NCBI GenBank assembly: GCA_001910725.1
Contig: MJGA01000006.1
Location: 806,001 to 870,000, forward strand
DNA: 64,000 bases
Origin: Phanerodontia chrysosporium
Lineage: Eukaryota; Basidiomycota; Agaricomycetes; Polyporales; Phanerochaetaceae
Reading direction: 5' to 3'
Positions 29,372 to 40,272 of the stretch are shown one piece after another. Position 1 is the stretch's first letter. Every line of letters begins with the position of its first letter. A program made the translations under genes and the position numbers. Below the pieces are notes generated by a model. It saw only the letters and a program-made list of their open reading frames with translations. It made no database searches and had not been told where the DNA came from.

Positions 29372-30952
29372 ATGTCGCTCAATTCAAATCCTGTTGACTT
29401 TGGTTTGCGTTCTGCTTCGAGTTCAAGTGGCATGGACCCTTGGGGAGCGTTAGAACTTGGCTCTATGGCTGAGGGAGGCCCTACCCCAGTTTTGGCCGCT
29501 GCGCCGCTTTCGACCTCTTACGAAGAGTACAGCCAGTCATGGGTACAAGCCGCTCAGGAAGGACTGACTCCTGGTGACTTTAAGGCCCTCGTTGACAGCC
29601 TGGGTAACTGGGTAAAGGCTGAAATAGCTCAAGTAAGGTCGGAAATGGGTTCAGAAGTCCTTCGCTTGAAGGAAGCCCTTCGCAAACGCAAAACCGAGGC
29701 CAAGACACTTCAGGAGCAGATAGACACCCTTGAGCAGACTAGACAGCACTTGTCTGCGCAGATAGCAGAGGCTCAGAACCAAAATCGCGTTTTGCAGAAC
29801 GCTATGCAGGTGCTGAAGCAGGAGAACGAGAGCTTGAAAGTGTTGGTTCAGCAAGGCACTAGTGGAGGCAACATTGGGTTGTCTCAGTCTTTGTTCCCTA
29901 CCATGAAGGAGCCTGACACCTTTAATGGTGATAAGGCTAGCAAGCTGGATGACTGGCTCGAGTCGATGGCACTCTGGTTGCGCCACCGTGGCGTAATGGA
30001 CGACGAAAAGAAGATAGAGACGGCGATGACTTACCTGCGAGGTTCAGCAAAGAAGGTCATGCAAGAGTACTTTGACAAGGTGGCAGACTCAAAGCCCCTT
30101 GGTACTTGGACCAACTTTGTGAACGAACTCCAGAAAGGATTCCAACAGACCGACAAGAAGGACAGGGCAAGGGCAGAGTTTGAGCAGCTTGTCAGCAAGA
30201 AAGGGACGAACGAGAAGACTTTCAATGAGTTTGCCGCTCGCTTCCGTTCGCTGGCTCGCCAAACTGGCTTCTCCAACGAGGAACTGTTGGTCAAAGCCTA
30301 TGCCCATACCCCTCGTGCCGCCGCCGATGTACTGGCAGCCCGTGGTCGTGCTCAGTGGGCTACGACCTGGGATGGTTGGTTGAAGGATGTTCAGGAGATT
30401 CTGCAGGATCAACGTCTCTTGACGGGCACCGTACTCTCTGGACAGCCTCAGTCGTCGAAAGACCCTGACGCTATGGATGTCGACGCCTTGAAGAAGGGCT
30501 CAGCCCAGGGTAAAGGCAAGACAGCCAAAGTTCAGAAGGTTGCCATGTCGTTCGAGGAGGCAAAGAAGAAAGGCTGCTGCGCTCAGTGTGGAGGCAAAGG
30601 CCATATCGCCAAGGAGTGTCCATCGAAGAAGAACAACTCAGGTTCTTCGACGTCGTCGAGTAAAACTACCAATGCACCGGTGGCCAGTTCATCAAAGGCT
30701 TCGTCTTTAAAGGGAAAGGAGAAGGATAAGGGCTCTCGCCACACAAAGAACAGTGTGCGCGAGGTGTACGCCAGCGACTCGGAGAGATTCCAGGAGGTAG
30801 CCTCTGACGAGGAGTCGAGCTCGGATAGCTCAGAAGAAGAAGATACCCCCAAGACCAAGCAAAAGAAGAAGTCGTCTTCGAAGGAGAAGGCGCAGAAGAT
30901 TAACCGCGTGGTGTTCTCAGACGATGAGGATTTTCTGCAGGGACTGATGTAG
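29372..30952 (+). CDS. gypsy-C Gag
   Basis: 526-aa protein beginning at the first ATG of the predicted transcript. A strong coiled coil spans about residues 85-165 (KTLQEQIDTLEQTRQHLSAQ). Then comes a Ty3-type capsid domain (PDTFNGDKASKLDDWLESMA...GTWTNFVNELQKGFQ), a CCHC zinc knuckle (CAQCGGKGHIAKEC) and a Ser/Lys/Glu-rich tail. The ORF is intact. It should form the particle that packages element RNA; with RT missing downstream, the particle would need a polymerase from another copy. Confidence 0.9.
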   Translation: MSLNSNPVDFGLRSASSSSGMDPWGALELGSMAEGGPTPVLAAAPLSTSYEEYSQSWVQAAQEGLTPGDFKALVDSLGNWVKAEIAQVRSEMGSEVLRLKEALRKRKTEAKTLQEQIDTLEQTRQHLSAQIAEAQNQNRVLQNAMQVLKQENESLKVLVQQGTSGGNIGLSQSLFPTMKEPDTFNGDKASKLDDWLESMALWLRHRGVMDDEKKIETAMTYLRGSAKKVMQEYFDKVADSKPLGTWTNFVNELQKGFQQTDKKDRARAEFEQLVSKKGTNEKTFNEFAARFRSLARQTGFSNEELLVKAYAHTPRAAADVLAARGRAQWATTWDGWLKDVQEILQDQRLLTGTVLSGQPQSSKDPDAMDVDALKKGSAQGKGKTAKVQKVAMSFEEAKKKGCCAQCGGKGHIAKECPSKKNNSGSSTSSSKTTNAPVASSSKASSLKGKEKDKGSRHTKNSVREVYASDSERFQEVASDEESSSDSSEEEDTPKTKQKKKSSSKEKAQKINRVVFSDDEDFLQGLM

Positions 30953-31006
30953 AGGTTATGACCTCTGGTCCGTTTTCGATTTCCTTTACCCACTTGACTC
31001 AATTGA

Positions 31007-31363
31007 ACATGTTTTGGAATTGAGGAAGGCCTTCATTTGAGCTTTATCATTCCAGTAACACTGAGTCAGAGTAAGGAAATCAGAGTGCAGACTACCGCGC
31101 TGGTTGATTCAGGGGCCTATGCTGTGTTCATTAGCCATCGCTTCGTCAAGAAGCATAAGCTAAAGACGAACCAGCTGGCCAGGGAGATACGCGTTTACAA
31201 CGCAGATGGCTCCAGGAACAAGTGTGGCAGTATTGAGGAGTATGCTTGGCTCGACGTAGCCGTAGGGGACCATGTCTCCAGACAAGCATACCTCATTACA
31301 GATCTGGGTGGAAAGGACATTTCCTCGGCCTTAGCTGCTCAAAGAGGTCTAGTCAAAAAATAG
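31007..31363 (+). pseudogene. gypsy-C protease remnant
   Basis: Retropepsin N-terminal half with TTALVDSGAYAVFISHRF (catalytic DSG). The frame opens at 31007 without a usable ATG and ends in a stop at 31361. Homology to gypsy-A protease stops at LITDLGGKDI, just before the expected ILG-x-DW motif. Beyond it the reading frame runs into unrelated sequence, so an active protease is unlikely. Confidence 0.75.
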
Positions 31364-32137
31364 ACTGGAATGAGCATGGGCAGCATAAGCAGAACCCGAA
31401 GAACTGATGAACTAGGACTTCGAGGAGGAAAGAGCAGAGCTTAGACTCTAACTGTCGCTTACACCACCCCAGATTGGCCACAGTTTTCGGCAGTTGAACT
31501 GCCAGAAGGGAGGAATCAAGGATTCCAGTGTTGTGCCCCTCAGTTTCGGCTATCTGACAGAACTTTGGAACCTCTCAACTGTTGAGAACCAAAGTAGGGC
31601 GAGTATTACTACTCAGAAGGCCCAGTGTTGTGCCATTTATTGGACGAGTTAGTCAGATAGTGCAGGTCCCTAGGCACCGAGGTACTGGTACCTTTGGGGA
31701 GGGCTCCACAACTTAGCTTCGAAGTACTGAAGCAGAAGTTTTCGGTTGCTTGCCGAGCAAGTGACAGGGCAGTGTCTCTCAGCCTGAAGATGTTTGCAAC
31801 ACCTAGTTGAAGTTAGCATTCAGGGCATAATCCCAGATACTTCAGGGTGTTGAGAGCGACTGCAGCAGTTGGGTCAAAAGGGCTTTTTACCTATATTGGC
31901 TATGCATAGACTCTTGGAGTCAGCCTACACACATTGGAGCTGAACGCACTAGCCTGAGAAGGGGCTGATCCTATGTCCAGGAGGCCATATCCTGAATTGG
32001 GGGTAGATTGCCATAATCGTGGAAACCACATTGAGAAGCCAGAATCTTCCACGATACGAGCCCAAGGCAATCTGGCCATTCAGTGATAAGGGACACTAGC
32101 AAGAGGCTAGCAAGAGGATCAATACAAGCCCAGTTGG
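31364..32137 (+). other. Non-coding segment replacing RT/RNase H in gypsy-C
   Basis: About 770 bp with stops in all frames, in the position of protease end, RT and RNase H. It includes a 13-mer CCAGTGTTGTGCC repeated near 31525 and 31622, GAATTGGGGGTA at 31994-32005 that duplicates the 3' polypurine tract (34077-34088), and a tandem GCTAGCAAGAG just before the integrase ORF. Its origin is unknown; template switching during reverse transcription could have introduced it. Confidence 0.65.
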
Positions 32138-34054
32138 ATGACAGAGTCATCAAGTGTTATGGACCACGAGAAAGGATCAAGAGAGTTCGGGAAGGACTTA
32201 GCGGAATGGCACCTCGAGGACGGGCTACTACTGCACCGAGGCAAGGTGTATGTGCCCAAGGACGACAAGATTAGGGCGGATCTACTCAAGTTACACCACG
32301 ACTTCCCTGGGGCTGGACACCCTGGACGATGGAAGACGTTGGAGTTGCTGTCGCGCAACTACTGGTGGCCAGGAATGTCAGTTTACGTCAAGAAGTACGT
32401 CGCAGGTTGCGAAGTCTGCCAGTCACATAAAAACGTCAACCAGAAGCCTGCTGGCCTGCTACAACCGAACGAGATTCCGTCGGAACCCTGGGAGATAATC
32501 TCATGCGATATGATCACGGACTTGCCTGAGTCGGACGGTTACAACGCTATCTTCGTAGTCGTTTGCCGCTTAACCAAGCGAGCACATTTCCTCCCCATCA
32601 CCAAGGAGTTTTCAGCCAAGGATCTGGGAAATTTGCTCTATGAGCGTATTTGGCCTTTGCACGGCCTACCCAGACAGATCATTTCGGATAGAGGAACGCA
32701 GTTCGCCGCAAAACTCTTCCAGGAATGGTGCAGACTCTTGGGAATCAAGTCAGCAATGACTACAGCGTTTCACCCTCAGGCGGACGGTCAGACGGAGCGA
32801 GTTAATCAGTCATTGGAGCAGTATCTGCGCTGCTACACAAGCTTCAGGCAGGACGACTGGGCGTACCTTTTGCCCTCTGCCGAGTTTGCGTACAATAACC
32901 AGGCGCATGAAAGCACCAAGAACTCGCCATTCTTCGTCGAATATGGCCGTCATCCACGCATGTTCCCAGAGCAGGACCGTGTTACAAGGTTGTCAGAACT
33001 GGACGACTGGACGAAGCTTAGACAGGAGGCCCAAGATCAGGCGAAAGCCGCGCTCGTGCTGGCTGCAGAGCGAATGAAGTGGTACTACGACCAGGGTAAA
33101 TCAGAACCCTTGTTCAAGGTCGGAGACCGTGTTTGGCTTGACGCAAAGGATCTGAACCTTCGGGTTCCCTCCAAGAAACTGGCACCAAAGCGAGTAGGCC
33201 CTTACGAGATCGTAGAGCAGCTGGGACCGGTCACCTTCAAGCTGAAGTTACCAGTCCATGTGAAGATTCACCCGGTCTTCCACGCAAGCAAGCTCACGAA
33301 GCACGTCGAGGATGAGGTCGCCAATCGCACGCGCAAACCCCTACCACCCATTCGTGTGGGTGATGACGAGGAGTACGAGGTCGAGCAGATCGTAGATGCA
33401 CAGCCAGACTCTAAAGGCCGTGTTATGTACCGAGTACGGTGGAGAGGCTACGATGAGCATAGCGACACATGGGAATACTTGCCCAATCTCAAGCACGCTA
33501 TGGCGAAGGTCAAACAATTCCACAAGAAATACCCAGATGCGCCAAAGGCAATTTCCCTTCTGCAACGCCACCACGACGAGGAGGATGAGTTTTTCGTGCG
33601 CGAACTCGCGCTACTCCAATCTTGGGGAGCAGACGACCAGTTCGAGGTCGAGCTCATGAACAAGGATGCAAAACTTCCCTCACGTGGCTCGCCAGAAAGC
33701 GCAGGGTTGGATCTTTTCATCACGGAAGACCTTACGCTCAAGCCCCATGATCGCAAGCTAGCGCCAACTGGCCTTCGAATGTGTACCCCACCAGGTACCT
33801 ACGCTCGAGTCGCACCACGGAGTGGCCTTAGCCTCGGAGGCATCGACATAGGAGCAGGCGTTATTGACCGAGATTATCGAGGAGAGCTCAAAATTCTACT
33901 CATCAACAACTCGCCCGACACCTTTACATTCCACAAGGGTGATCGTGTCGCTCAACTCGTGCTCGAAAGAATCTCCTACGCCGAACCAACTCCGGTTTCT
34001 CGCCTCGACTCAACCATTCGCAGCAGCGATGGTTTTGGCTCCACTGGTATTTAG
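32138..34054 (+). CDS. gypsy-C integrase-chromodomain-dUTPase protein
   Basis: 638-aa ORF with its own ATG. The integrase finger is HHDFPGAGHPGRWK...CEVCQSH. The DDE core includes SCDMITDLPESDGYNA, SDRGTQFAAKLFQE and QADGQTERVNQSLEQYL. A GPY/F-type module (KLAPKRVGPYEIVEQ) and a chromodomain (EYEVEQIVDAQPDSKGRVMY...) follow. A complete dUTPase then forms the C-terminus (nt about 33663-34052): AGLDLF, PRSGLS, GVIDRDYRGEL, GDRVAQLVLERI and SSDGFGSTG. A dUTPase after the chromodomain is an unusual place. All catalytic residues seen are intact, so the protein could act in cis for integration if cDNA is made by another copy. Confidence 0.9.
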   Translation: MTESSSVMDHEKGSREFGKDLAEWHLEDGLLLHRGKVYVPKDDKIRADLLKLHHDFPGAGHPGRWKTLELLSRNYWWPGMSVYVKKYVAGCEVCQSHKNVNQKPAGLLQPNEIPSEPWEIISCDMITDLPESDGYNAIFVVVCRLTKRAHFLPITKEFSAKDLGNLLYERIWPLHGLPRQIISDRGTQFAAKLFQEWCRLLGIKSAMTTAFHPQADGQTERVNQSLEQYLRCYTSFRQDDWAYLLPSAEFAYNNQAHESTKNSPFFVEYGRHPRMFPEQDRVTRLSELDDWTKLRQEAQDQAKAALVLAAERMKWYYDQGKSEPLFKVGDRVWLDAKDLNLRVPSKKLAPKRVGPYEIVEQLGPVTFKLKLPVHVKIHPVFHASKLTKHVEDEVANRTRKPLPPIRVGDDEEYEVEQIVDAQPDSKGRVMYRVRWRGYDEHSDTWEYLPNLKHAMAKVKQFHKKYPDAPKAISLLQRHHDEEDEFFVRELALLQSWGADDQFEVELMNKDAKLPSRGSPESAGLDLFITEDLTLKPHDRKLAPTGLRMCTPPGTYARVAPRSGLSLGGIDIGAGVIDRDYRGELKILLINNSPDTFTFHKGDRVAQLVLERISYAEPTPVSRLDSTIRSSDGFGSTGI

Positions 34055-34089
34055 GCTTCACCAGGAGGTTCAGCTAGAATTGGGGGTAA

Positions 34090-34689
34090 TGTCACAGTTT
34101 TTCGTCTCAACCCTTAGGGTTAGGGGCAGCAGGTGACAGAAGCGATTACTCCGAACTGTGACATGCAGAAGCGCTGGAGTGACAGCCCTAGGCTCGGGGC
34201 CGGTCACGTGATACGGCGGTCACGTGATGCGCACACGTGCGGTATCCCAGGGTCACATGGTCGAAGGTCTAGAAGCAGGCAAGGGTCTGGAAGCGCCGAG
34301 ACACTCCGGAATGGACTAAAAAGTCCTGGGGGTCTCTGGACAGGTCCGGACAGTGCTGGAACGTTCTGGAGGTTTCTGGGACATCGTAGGAACATTTAGG
34401 AACGTGTAGGAGAATGTAGGAATGCCTGTAGGGCACTAGCCAATAGCGTAGTAGGTATTAGATAGCTAGGACCCTGAACACCGGTCCCTGGGGACCTGGT
34501 GCACATGTATATAAACCCTGAGGGCTGGGGGTGCCTCCCCAGCTTCAATCTCATCGCATCTCACCTCTCTAGCCTCTATACCTCGTCTTCAAGCCTGGCT
34601 ACACCCTTTGTAGTCCAAGTAAACCTTTGCCAGTGAGTATTGCTGGTTGGTTTGGTGTATAGGCGCTAGGGCAGCGCATTTTTGTGATA
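34090..34689 (+). repeat. gypsy-C 3' LTR
   Basis: 600 bp, identical by eye to the 5' LTR, preceded by the purine tract GAATTGGGGGTAA and followed by the target-site duplication CCTGC. Confidence 0.93.
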
Positions 34690-36438
34690 CCTGCTGGCTC
34701 GACGAACACACTGTTGCGCGAGAAATTACACACTGCAGTCGATCAAATCGAAAGACTCACTGTTGTGGTGAGGCAGCTCACGGAAGAGCTGAGGGACGAG
34801 CGGAGCAAGAACCTGCAGCGCCTGCAGTACCTGTTGATCAAGGTCAAGGAGCTCGAGGCTCAAGACAGCAGCCTGAAGGCGCAGGTCAAAGGCATTAGCA
34901 ACTTCCTTGAACTCGATACCCTCATGGTTAACGGACCCGAGGATGGACCACACACACTGCAAACAGCCCTGCCGCCCGGGGCTCAAGACGAGACTCCCAG
35001 GGGTACCGCGACTAATGGCGCTACACCGCCATGCGCACAGGGGGATTCACGGCTGGCCGCCCCGCCGGAGATTGCTGCAGAGGCTGCGAAGTTGGAGATG
35101 AGCAGGAAAGCGGTCCGAAGCAAACCCTTTCAGGTACGCACCTCACAATACTTGTAGATGCGCCTTGTTGTATGCGCCCTCTGATCGTCATTCCATCTAG
35201 CATATGCTTTCAAAAGTGTTCGCTAAGCTGATGGGTGTCTCCGACACAACAGTGAAGCACTTACCTCTCTTTCCCGAGGACGAAGCGCAGTGGCCGACTG
35301 ACCCTCAGACCCAGAAGAAGAGGATGCGGTTTCGCTGGAGCGACCCTGATCATCTTGATAACCAGAGAAATCTCGCAGAGGTCTACACATACCTGCAAAC
35401 TCACGGTGCCATTATTCACCCCGAGGCCGCCATCTGCCTAACTCAGGTCTTGCCAGAGCATCTAGAAATCGAAGTACACGATAAGTTCGGGAAAATGGTC
35501 GAAGCAATTAAGCGTAAGGCACGGAACAAGCGAAAGGAGGAAGAGAAGAAGCAAAAGAAGGCACAGCAAGAGCGTACCCGTCGGTCACGGTCTGCCGTAG
35601 CTCAGCCAGACTCGCAACAGCAAGAAGGTGATGTAGTGGCGGACGACGAAGGCGGAGGAGGCATAGAGGAGGAGGACGAACCTGTTTCTGAAGACGATGA
35701 GGCACGCAACGTTAAGAACGCTCGTGTCAAATGGGTACGGGCCCTGATCTTGCGATGCTATCTTGCACGTATCTTACCCCTCCTGCAGCTTCTTGAACAA
35801 CGTATCCGCAAGCGGGCATTACTGCCTGAGTATCAAGATCGGAAATATGACGGAGCGTTCACACTCACCGCTATGAGCGAGGTCGAGGAGGTTCCTGCAA
35901 CTTCGACCACAGCCCGAAAGTTCCGACGTCGTGCACCTGACTATCGGAGTGACGAAGTGAGTGTGTCATCAATTGAATAGTTCGAGACTCACTCCGCTCG
36001 TAGCTTCTCAAGCTGTATGCCGATATCGATCGCATGAACGACCCGGATCCCACCAAGGCCAAGCCGCACGTTGAGCGCATTGTTGGAGATGTCAAGAAAG
36101 GCTTTGCCCCTCCCTCGACGAAGCGTGCAGCGAACCGTATCAGGCTATGGATGGTTCGTCCCGAGTTGATCGAAACGAAGTTAGCAGAATGGGGGCGAAA
36201 TCGTGTTGCGGCAAACGGCACGGCATGGGGTGACGAAGAAGATCCCGAGGTCGTTGAAGAGCGTGAGATTGCCAAAAAGGCCGTGGTGAACACCAGAAAA
36301 CAAGCCACGACCACAGCTCACCTTATAGTCGACCATAGCGAAGTTGAGAAGCAGAGGCGTCTCGGAGAGCAAGCTCTAGGTGGTATAGATGTTAACGATC
36401 TGTTCGAGATGCCGTCGTGAAGTAGCATGACGTGTACC

Positions 36439-39400
36439 TTAGTCTGCTTGCGCGTGATTCATTTCTTCTTGCAACCATTCTTCGAGAGGTTCAATACCCG
36501 TCTTGTGGCGAACATGTTCAATTAGTGTATCGGAACGAGATAATAAAATGAAACGTACGCGATCGAATGAATGTACAATCCAGAGAGGTAGCTGCGCCCC
36601 CAGGCGATGCGAAAATGTTGGGACAATTGCAACAGGGCTTGCTAGCTGCGATGTCTTGATAACTTCCAAGGCGTAGTAACGGTCTGCATAGACCGTGTAC
36701 ATCCCGAGATCGCTCGCACTTATTGCCACCGGTTAGCAGTGCTGATAAGAATAGCATATACATGACGACTTACAACAAACTCCATGGCATGGTGGGGATC
36801 TTGTCGTCCATGAGACACCGCTGGATAACGCTGCATGTGAATGGTGCTTGCCCAGGTACGGTTACCTCAAAGTGGTACAGAACCTTGCATGGCCACCGCT
36901 GATCGTCAATGTCAGCACATGCATATCGATCTGCGGTGGTTCGAGTGTCGAGCAGGGAACCGTATCGGATGCCATCCTTGTAAATAACCTGAAGGGCATG
37001 GGTGGTGCTGTCGGACATGAAGGCGGTCGAGTTGGGGATGGCAGACAAGTCATCGGTGATGGTGAGATGGGGATGGAGTGCCTGTGCGAAGGCGATGAGT
37101 AATGAGTATACCTGGGGGTGTTGTAGCGACCGCAGCTCGACACATTTCTTGAGGTCTTTCTTTGACTTGATGATGTTCCCGTCTGAGTCCGAGATTGTGT
37201 ATCAGTCAAGGGTCGCACATAACATGTGAACGCACCGGTAGAAAACTCTGCCAAATGAGTGCGAAGCGTCCCACGGTCAATCCCCTTCTGGCGTGTGGCT
37301 TTGTGTATCAGATCGCGTTCATGCTTTGTTGCGTCTTCCGGCAGGGACGTCAGCTATTGGCGGGTTTCTCAGCGTACAGATCAGAATATGAGTATGTGTG
37401 CTTACCAGCTCGAATAAGCGGTGCTTTAGCACCCAGGAACGCATGAGCGTGAGCTCCATCTCTCCGCCGCCGTGACCATTTGTATTGACTTGTTCCTGCT
37501 CGCCATTGCACCGCTCAAAAGCAAATAGCCACCATACATACGCGGGGCCAAATCGCCGAAAGATCTGGATGTAGTGCATAGCCAGGTGATGATTGATTTT
37601 GAGCCTCGCACCTATATCCAACAGCAGCTGGCAATACATCTGTATGTAGCGCTGACCTCGCTCGACGTCAGCCATACAGATGTTCTTGCAGGCCAGGATT
37701 CGTTCGGCTACGGAGAGGTAGAGCGCTGCCTTGTAGATATCAGGGAGCGCTCGCTTGAATGTCGGATGCCATTTTGCATTGGCCGGGATAGAAGGGGCGT
37801 TTTGCTTGATGTTGTCGTCTGCATCACGCCAGCAGATCCAAAGCACCGACGGCTGGATATTGATCCAGCGGCGTAATTGGTCCGCTTTCTGGAGTGACGC
37901 ATTCTCGCCAAGCTGGGCCACAGGATCAGTCATCTGCGCTCCCGCTGATAGCAACTCACATTTGTGGGTAAGCGGCCGATACCAGACGGCCAGATAATCG
38001 AGTTCATGACTTCTTGAAATAGTCGCCAACCTGCGGCATCAAGGAGATACCCGTGGGCAATAAACTGTGTGAATTCGTCACCCCCCAGGCCTTAACCAGA
38101 GGTTTGGTGTGAGCGTGGGGTATACGGCTAAGAGACCGTCACGTACCCGAGTAGAAGTTGTGCATGAAGTCAATGATGCTACGGCGCAAGTTCAACCAGC
38201 CTGGTAGATCGTTAAGCTGCGTATATCGAACACCAAATGAGTCGAGTAGCCGTTTTCGCTCAGCAGCTGTCTTGGCTTGGTGAGAGCGTTCGGCGTATTT
38301 GAGCTGCGCCCAATCATCGCGAAGAACGAAATCTGTGGGAAGTTCAGATAGAAAACAGTCAGAATGCGAGAGAAATCTCACTCTTAATGTCATAGCCTGA
38401 GGGCATATTGATCTCTCGGTGCTCGATATGACATACGTTGCATGTGTGCTTTTTGGAGCCGTGAGCAGCGGCGCCAGAGACCTTGCGCGCAGCCTGGACG
38501 TCGCAGACCTGCATCTCCACTGCAGCATGCACTTGCGCTGGGATTTGCTGCGCACAATGTGTCATTTTAACACCTGATTAAGTGTCAGATGTGCACTTAA
38601 GTGTTACTACGAAAATAATACCGTAGTATAGGATTTTAAGGCGATTGACCACGGGCTCAAGCGAATGGTTGAGCTTCTCGAGACTAGGCTCTTTCGGGCC
38701 TGGTATCATGGTGACGAGCATGATGTTGCGCTGAAGGAATCGTACGCTTCGATGGAGATTGTTCACCGACAGGTAGACTCCGCCAGCAGAGTGCGGGCGT
38801 CCATCTGTGATGCCAAACCTATCGAAGAGCACGTCAAGCCCAGAGGAATGTCAGAACGGTCAGGGCTTACCAGTCAATATTCAGTGTCAGACTCAGGCCA
38901 ACGTCGCAATCCATGAGACGCTTGCGTGAGCCTGGAGACACCTCCACGTCGTTAACGGTCCCGTCTGGATACACAACCCGCTTGAGACCGATAGGGTATG
39001 TGCCGAACTCTTCTGCATCAAAAATATCGGTCATAGGTGAATACTGGTCGAAGATACGGGACTGGACTGTCCTTCGATGTTCGCTCATATCGATAAGCTG
39101 GCTGGTGAAGTCAGGGCGAAGAAGGAGTCGGCGCAGAGAGTGGATAGGGCATGTGAATGGTTGTATTTTCATAGGATATCGTCGCATCTTCGGCGAGCCG
39201 TTGACATCGAGTTCTCTTGTGCGCTTTTCCCTTCAAATGGTCGCCGAGCAGTCAGGCTCTGTACATGTCGAATCCTCCATGGCTTGAAGGCTTTCAAGAC
39301 TGTAGTGCTTGAAACAAGACGGGCAGATTGGGAGCTGCTCGATGTAGTCGTCGGCATCTAGTCCTAGGCGCTTTCGAGCGGTCACCAGTGTCCGTGCAGG

Positions 39401-40158
39401 TCGCAGAGTATCAGGAAGTACTCCAGCGATGTCGAGAGCATTCAAGGTCGTCTCGAGCGCGTTTTGAGATGCCGCCTGCGTGACGTTGTCTAGAATATTG
39501 CCAAGCACAGCATTGAGATAGGCGTAGCGTACAGCAGGCGGCTCCTTGAAAGCAGGTACCAGAGTCTCCGAGTATAGTTCTTCAGTTGCCGGAGTAGAAA
39601 CCGAAGAGTCTGCACAAGAATCTGTGCTTCCAAGAGAGTCGCCAGAGGTATCAGCAGTGGAGCAGCCAGCAGAAGATTCTTGCATGTCATCGAGACTAGG
39701 AGGGCCAGAAGGAGACGGTGAACGAGAGGTTTCCACAGCAAAGCCTGAGTCTGAGCCAGAGTCCGAAGGCGACGATGGGGTAGGAAGCAAAGCTGCTATC
39801 TAGATCAGTGCGCAGAGATCTTCAGGCACAGAAGGATTGACCGCACCTTCTACAACCTCCAAAGAGGTATCACCATGTCCATCCAGCACGAACGTGCCCC
39901 GCTGTTGAGCAGGATCACTGATACTAGTGGACGCCGCTGCCGCTGCCGCCACTACCGCCGCCGCCGCCACCTCTGCTTCTGAAGCTAGCCGCTGAGCCTC
40001 TAGTATCGCTCTGTCCCGTTTTTCGTGTACTTTACGCATCTGCGGGGTCTGGTACGTCCAGCCCTCATAGTTGAGGCTACATTTCGAGCAATAACATTGG
40101 TCGTAGGTCTATATCACAGATGTGAGCCTGTTTTCTTGCCACAAAAGATAAACATACC
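36439..40158 (-). CDS. Tnp2/CACTA-like DNA transposase (Transposase_21 type), 5' end disrupted
   Basis: Multi-exon minus-strand gene; the first recognisable exon is at about 40158 and the stop at 36439. In order it has a Cys motif CYCSKCSLNYEG, then CPSCFKHYSLESL...CTEPDC, KIQPFTCPIHSLRRLLLRP, the hallmark MIPGPKEPSLEKLNHSLEP, a CNVCHIEH finger, IIDFMHNFYSG (usual form IIDPMHN) and NHHLAMHYIQIFRRFGPAYVWW...NGHGGGEMELTLM. These are typical of basidiomycete Tnp2 transposases. Most junctions are clean GT-AG introns (for example after NIDW, MHNFYSG and RLFEL). At about 39235 the frame changes by one without a visible intron, so the gene may be dead. The true start is unknown; gypsy-B inserted about 115 bp upstream of 40158. 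Terminal inverted repeats were not found. Confidence 0.8.
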
Positions 40159-40272
40159 ATGTTGAATGTATCAGGAGTCGTAAAGAGAGTCTGTTGAAGC
40201 ACAAGATCATGCAGCGAAGAGAGTCTCGCGAGCGAACGAGATAATTGGAGTCCAAGTCTCGACGGCGCTTAC

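Larger units (their letters stand above)
27621..34689 (+). mobile_element. gypsy-C: RT-less Ty3/gypsy chromodomain element with C-terminal dUTPase
   Basis: A 7069-bp element with 600-bp LTRs (27621-28220 and 34090-34689, identical by eye) and target-site duplication CCTGC (27616-27620, 34690-34694). Order: LTR, self-primer-type PBS, AUG-less ORF1, gag, truncated protease, about 0.8 kb of non-coding sequence where protease end, RT and RNase H should be, then integrase-chromodomain-dUTPase, PPT, LTR. It is unrelated to the A/B family at LTR and Gag level. Identical LTRs show a recent insertion even though it cannot supply its own RT, so it is probably non-autonomous and mobilised in trans. Confidence 0.93.
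27589..36420 (+). pseudogene. Companion gene of the Tnp2-type DNA transposon, interrupted by gypsy-C
   Basis: ATG at 27589 begins a proline-run N-terminus (MDPPPPPPPP). Gypsy-C interrupts at 27620, and the frame resumes at 34695 after the CCTGC duplication (GSTNTLLREKLHTAVDQI). Exons then run to 35133, 35201-35956 and 36004-36420, all in phase. The product would have an N-terminal coiled coil, a central segment (RFRWSDPDHLDNQRNLAEVY), a long Lys/Glu-rich helix, an acidic patch and a basic C-terminus. Its function is not recognised. Convergent orientation with the transposase, only 18 bp between stop codons, and joint burial in the nest suggest it is the second gene of the same DNA transposon, analogous in position to the accessory gene of CACTA elements. 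It could alternatively be a host gene. Confidence 0.65.
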
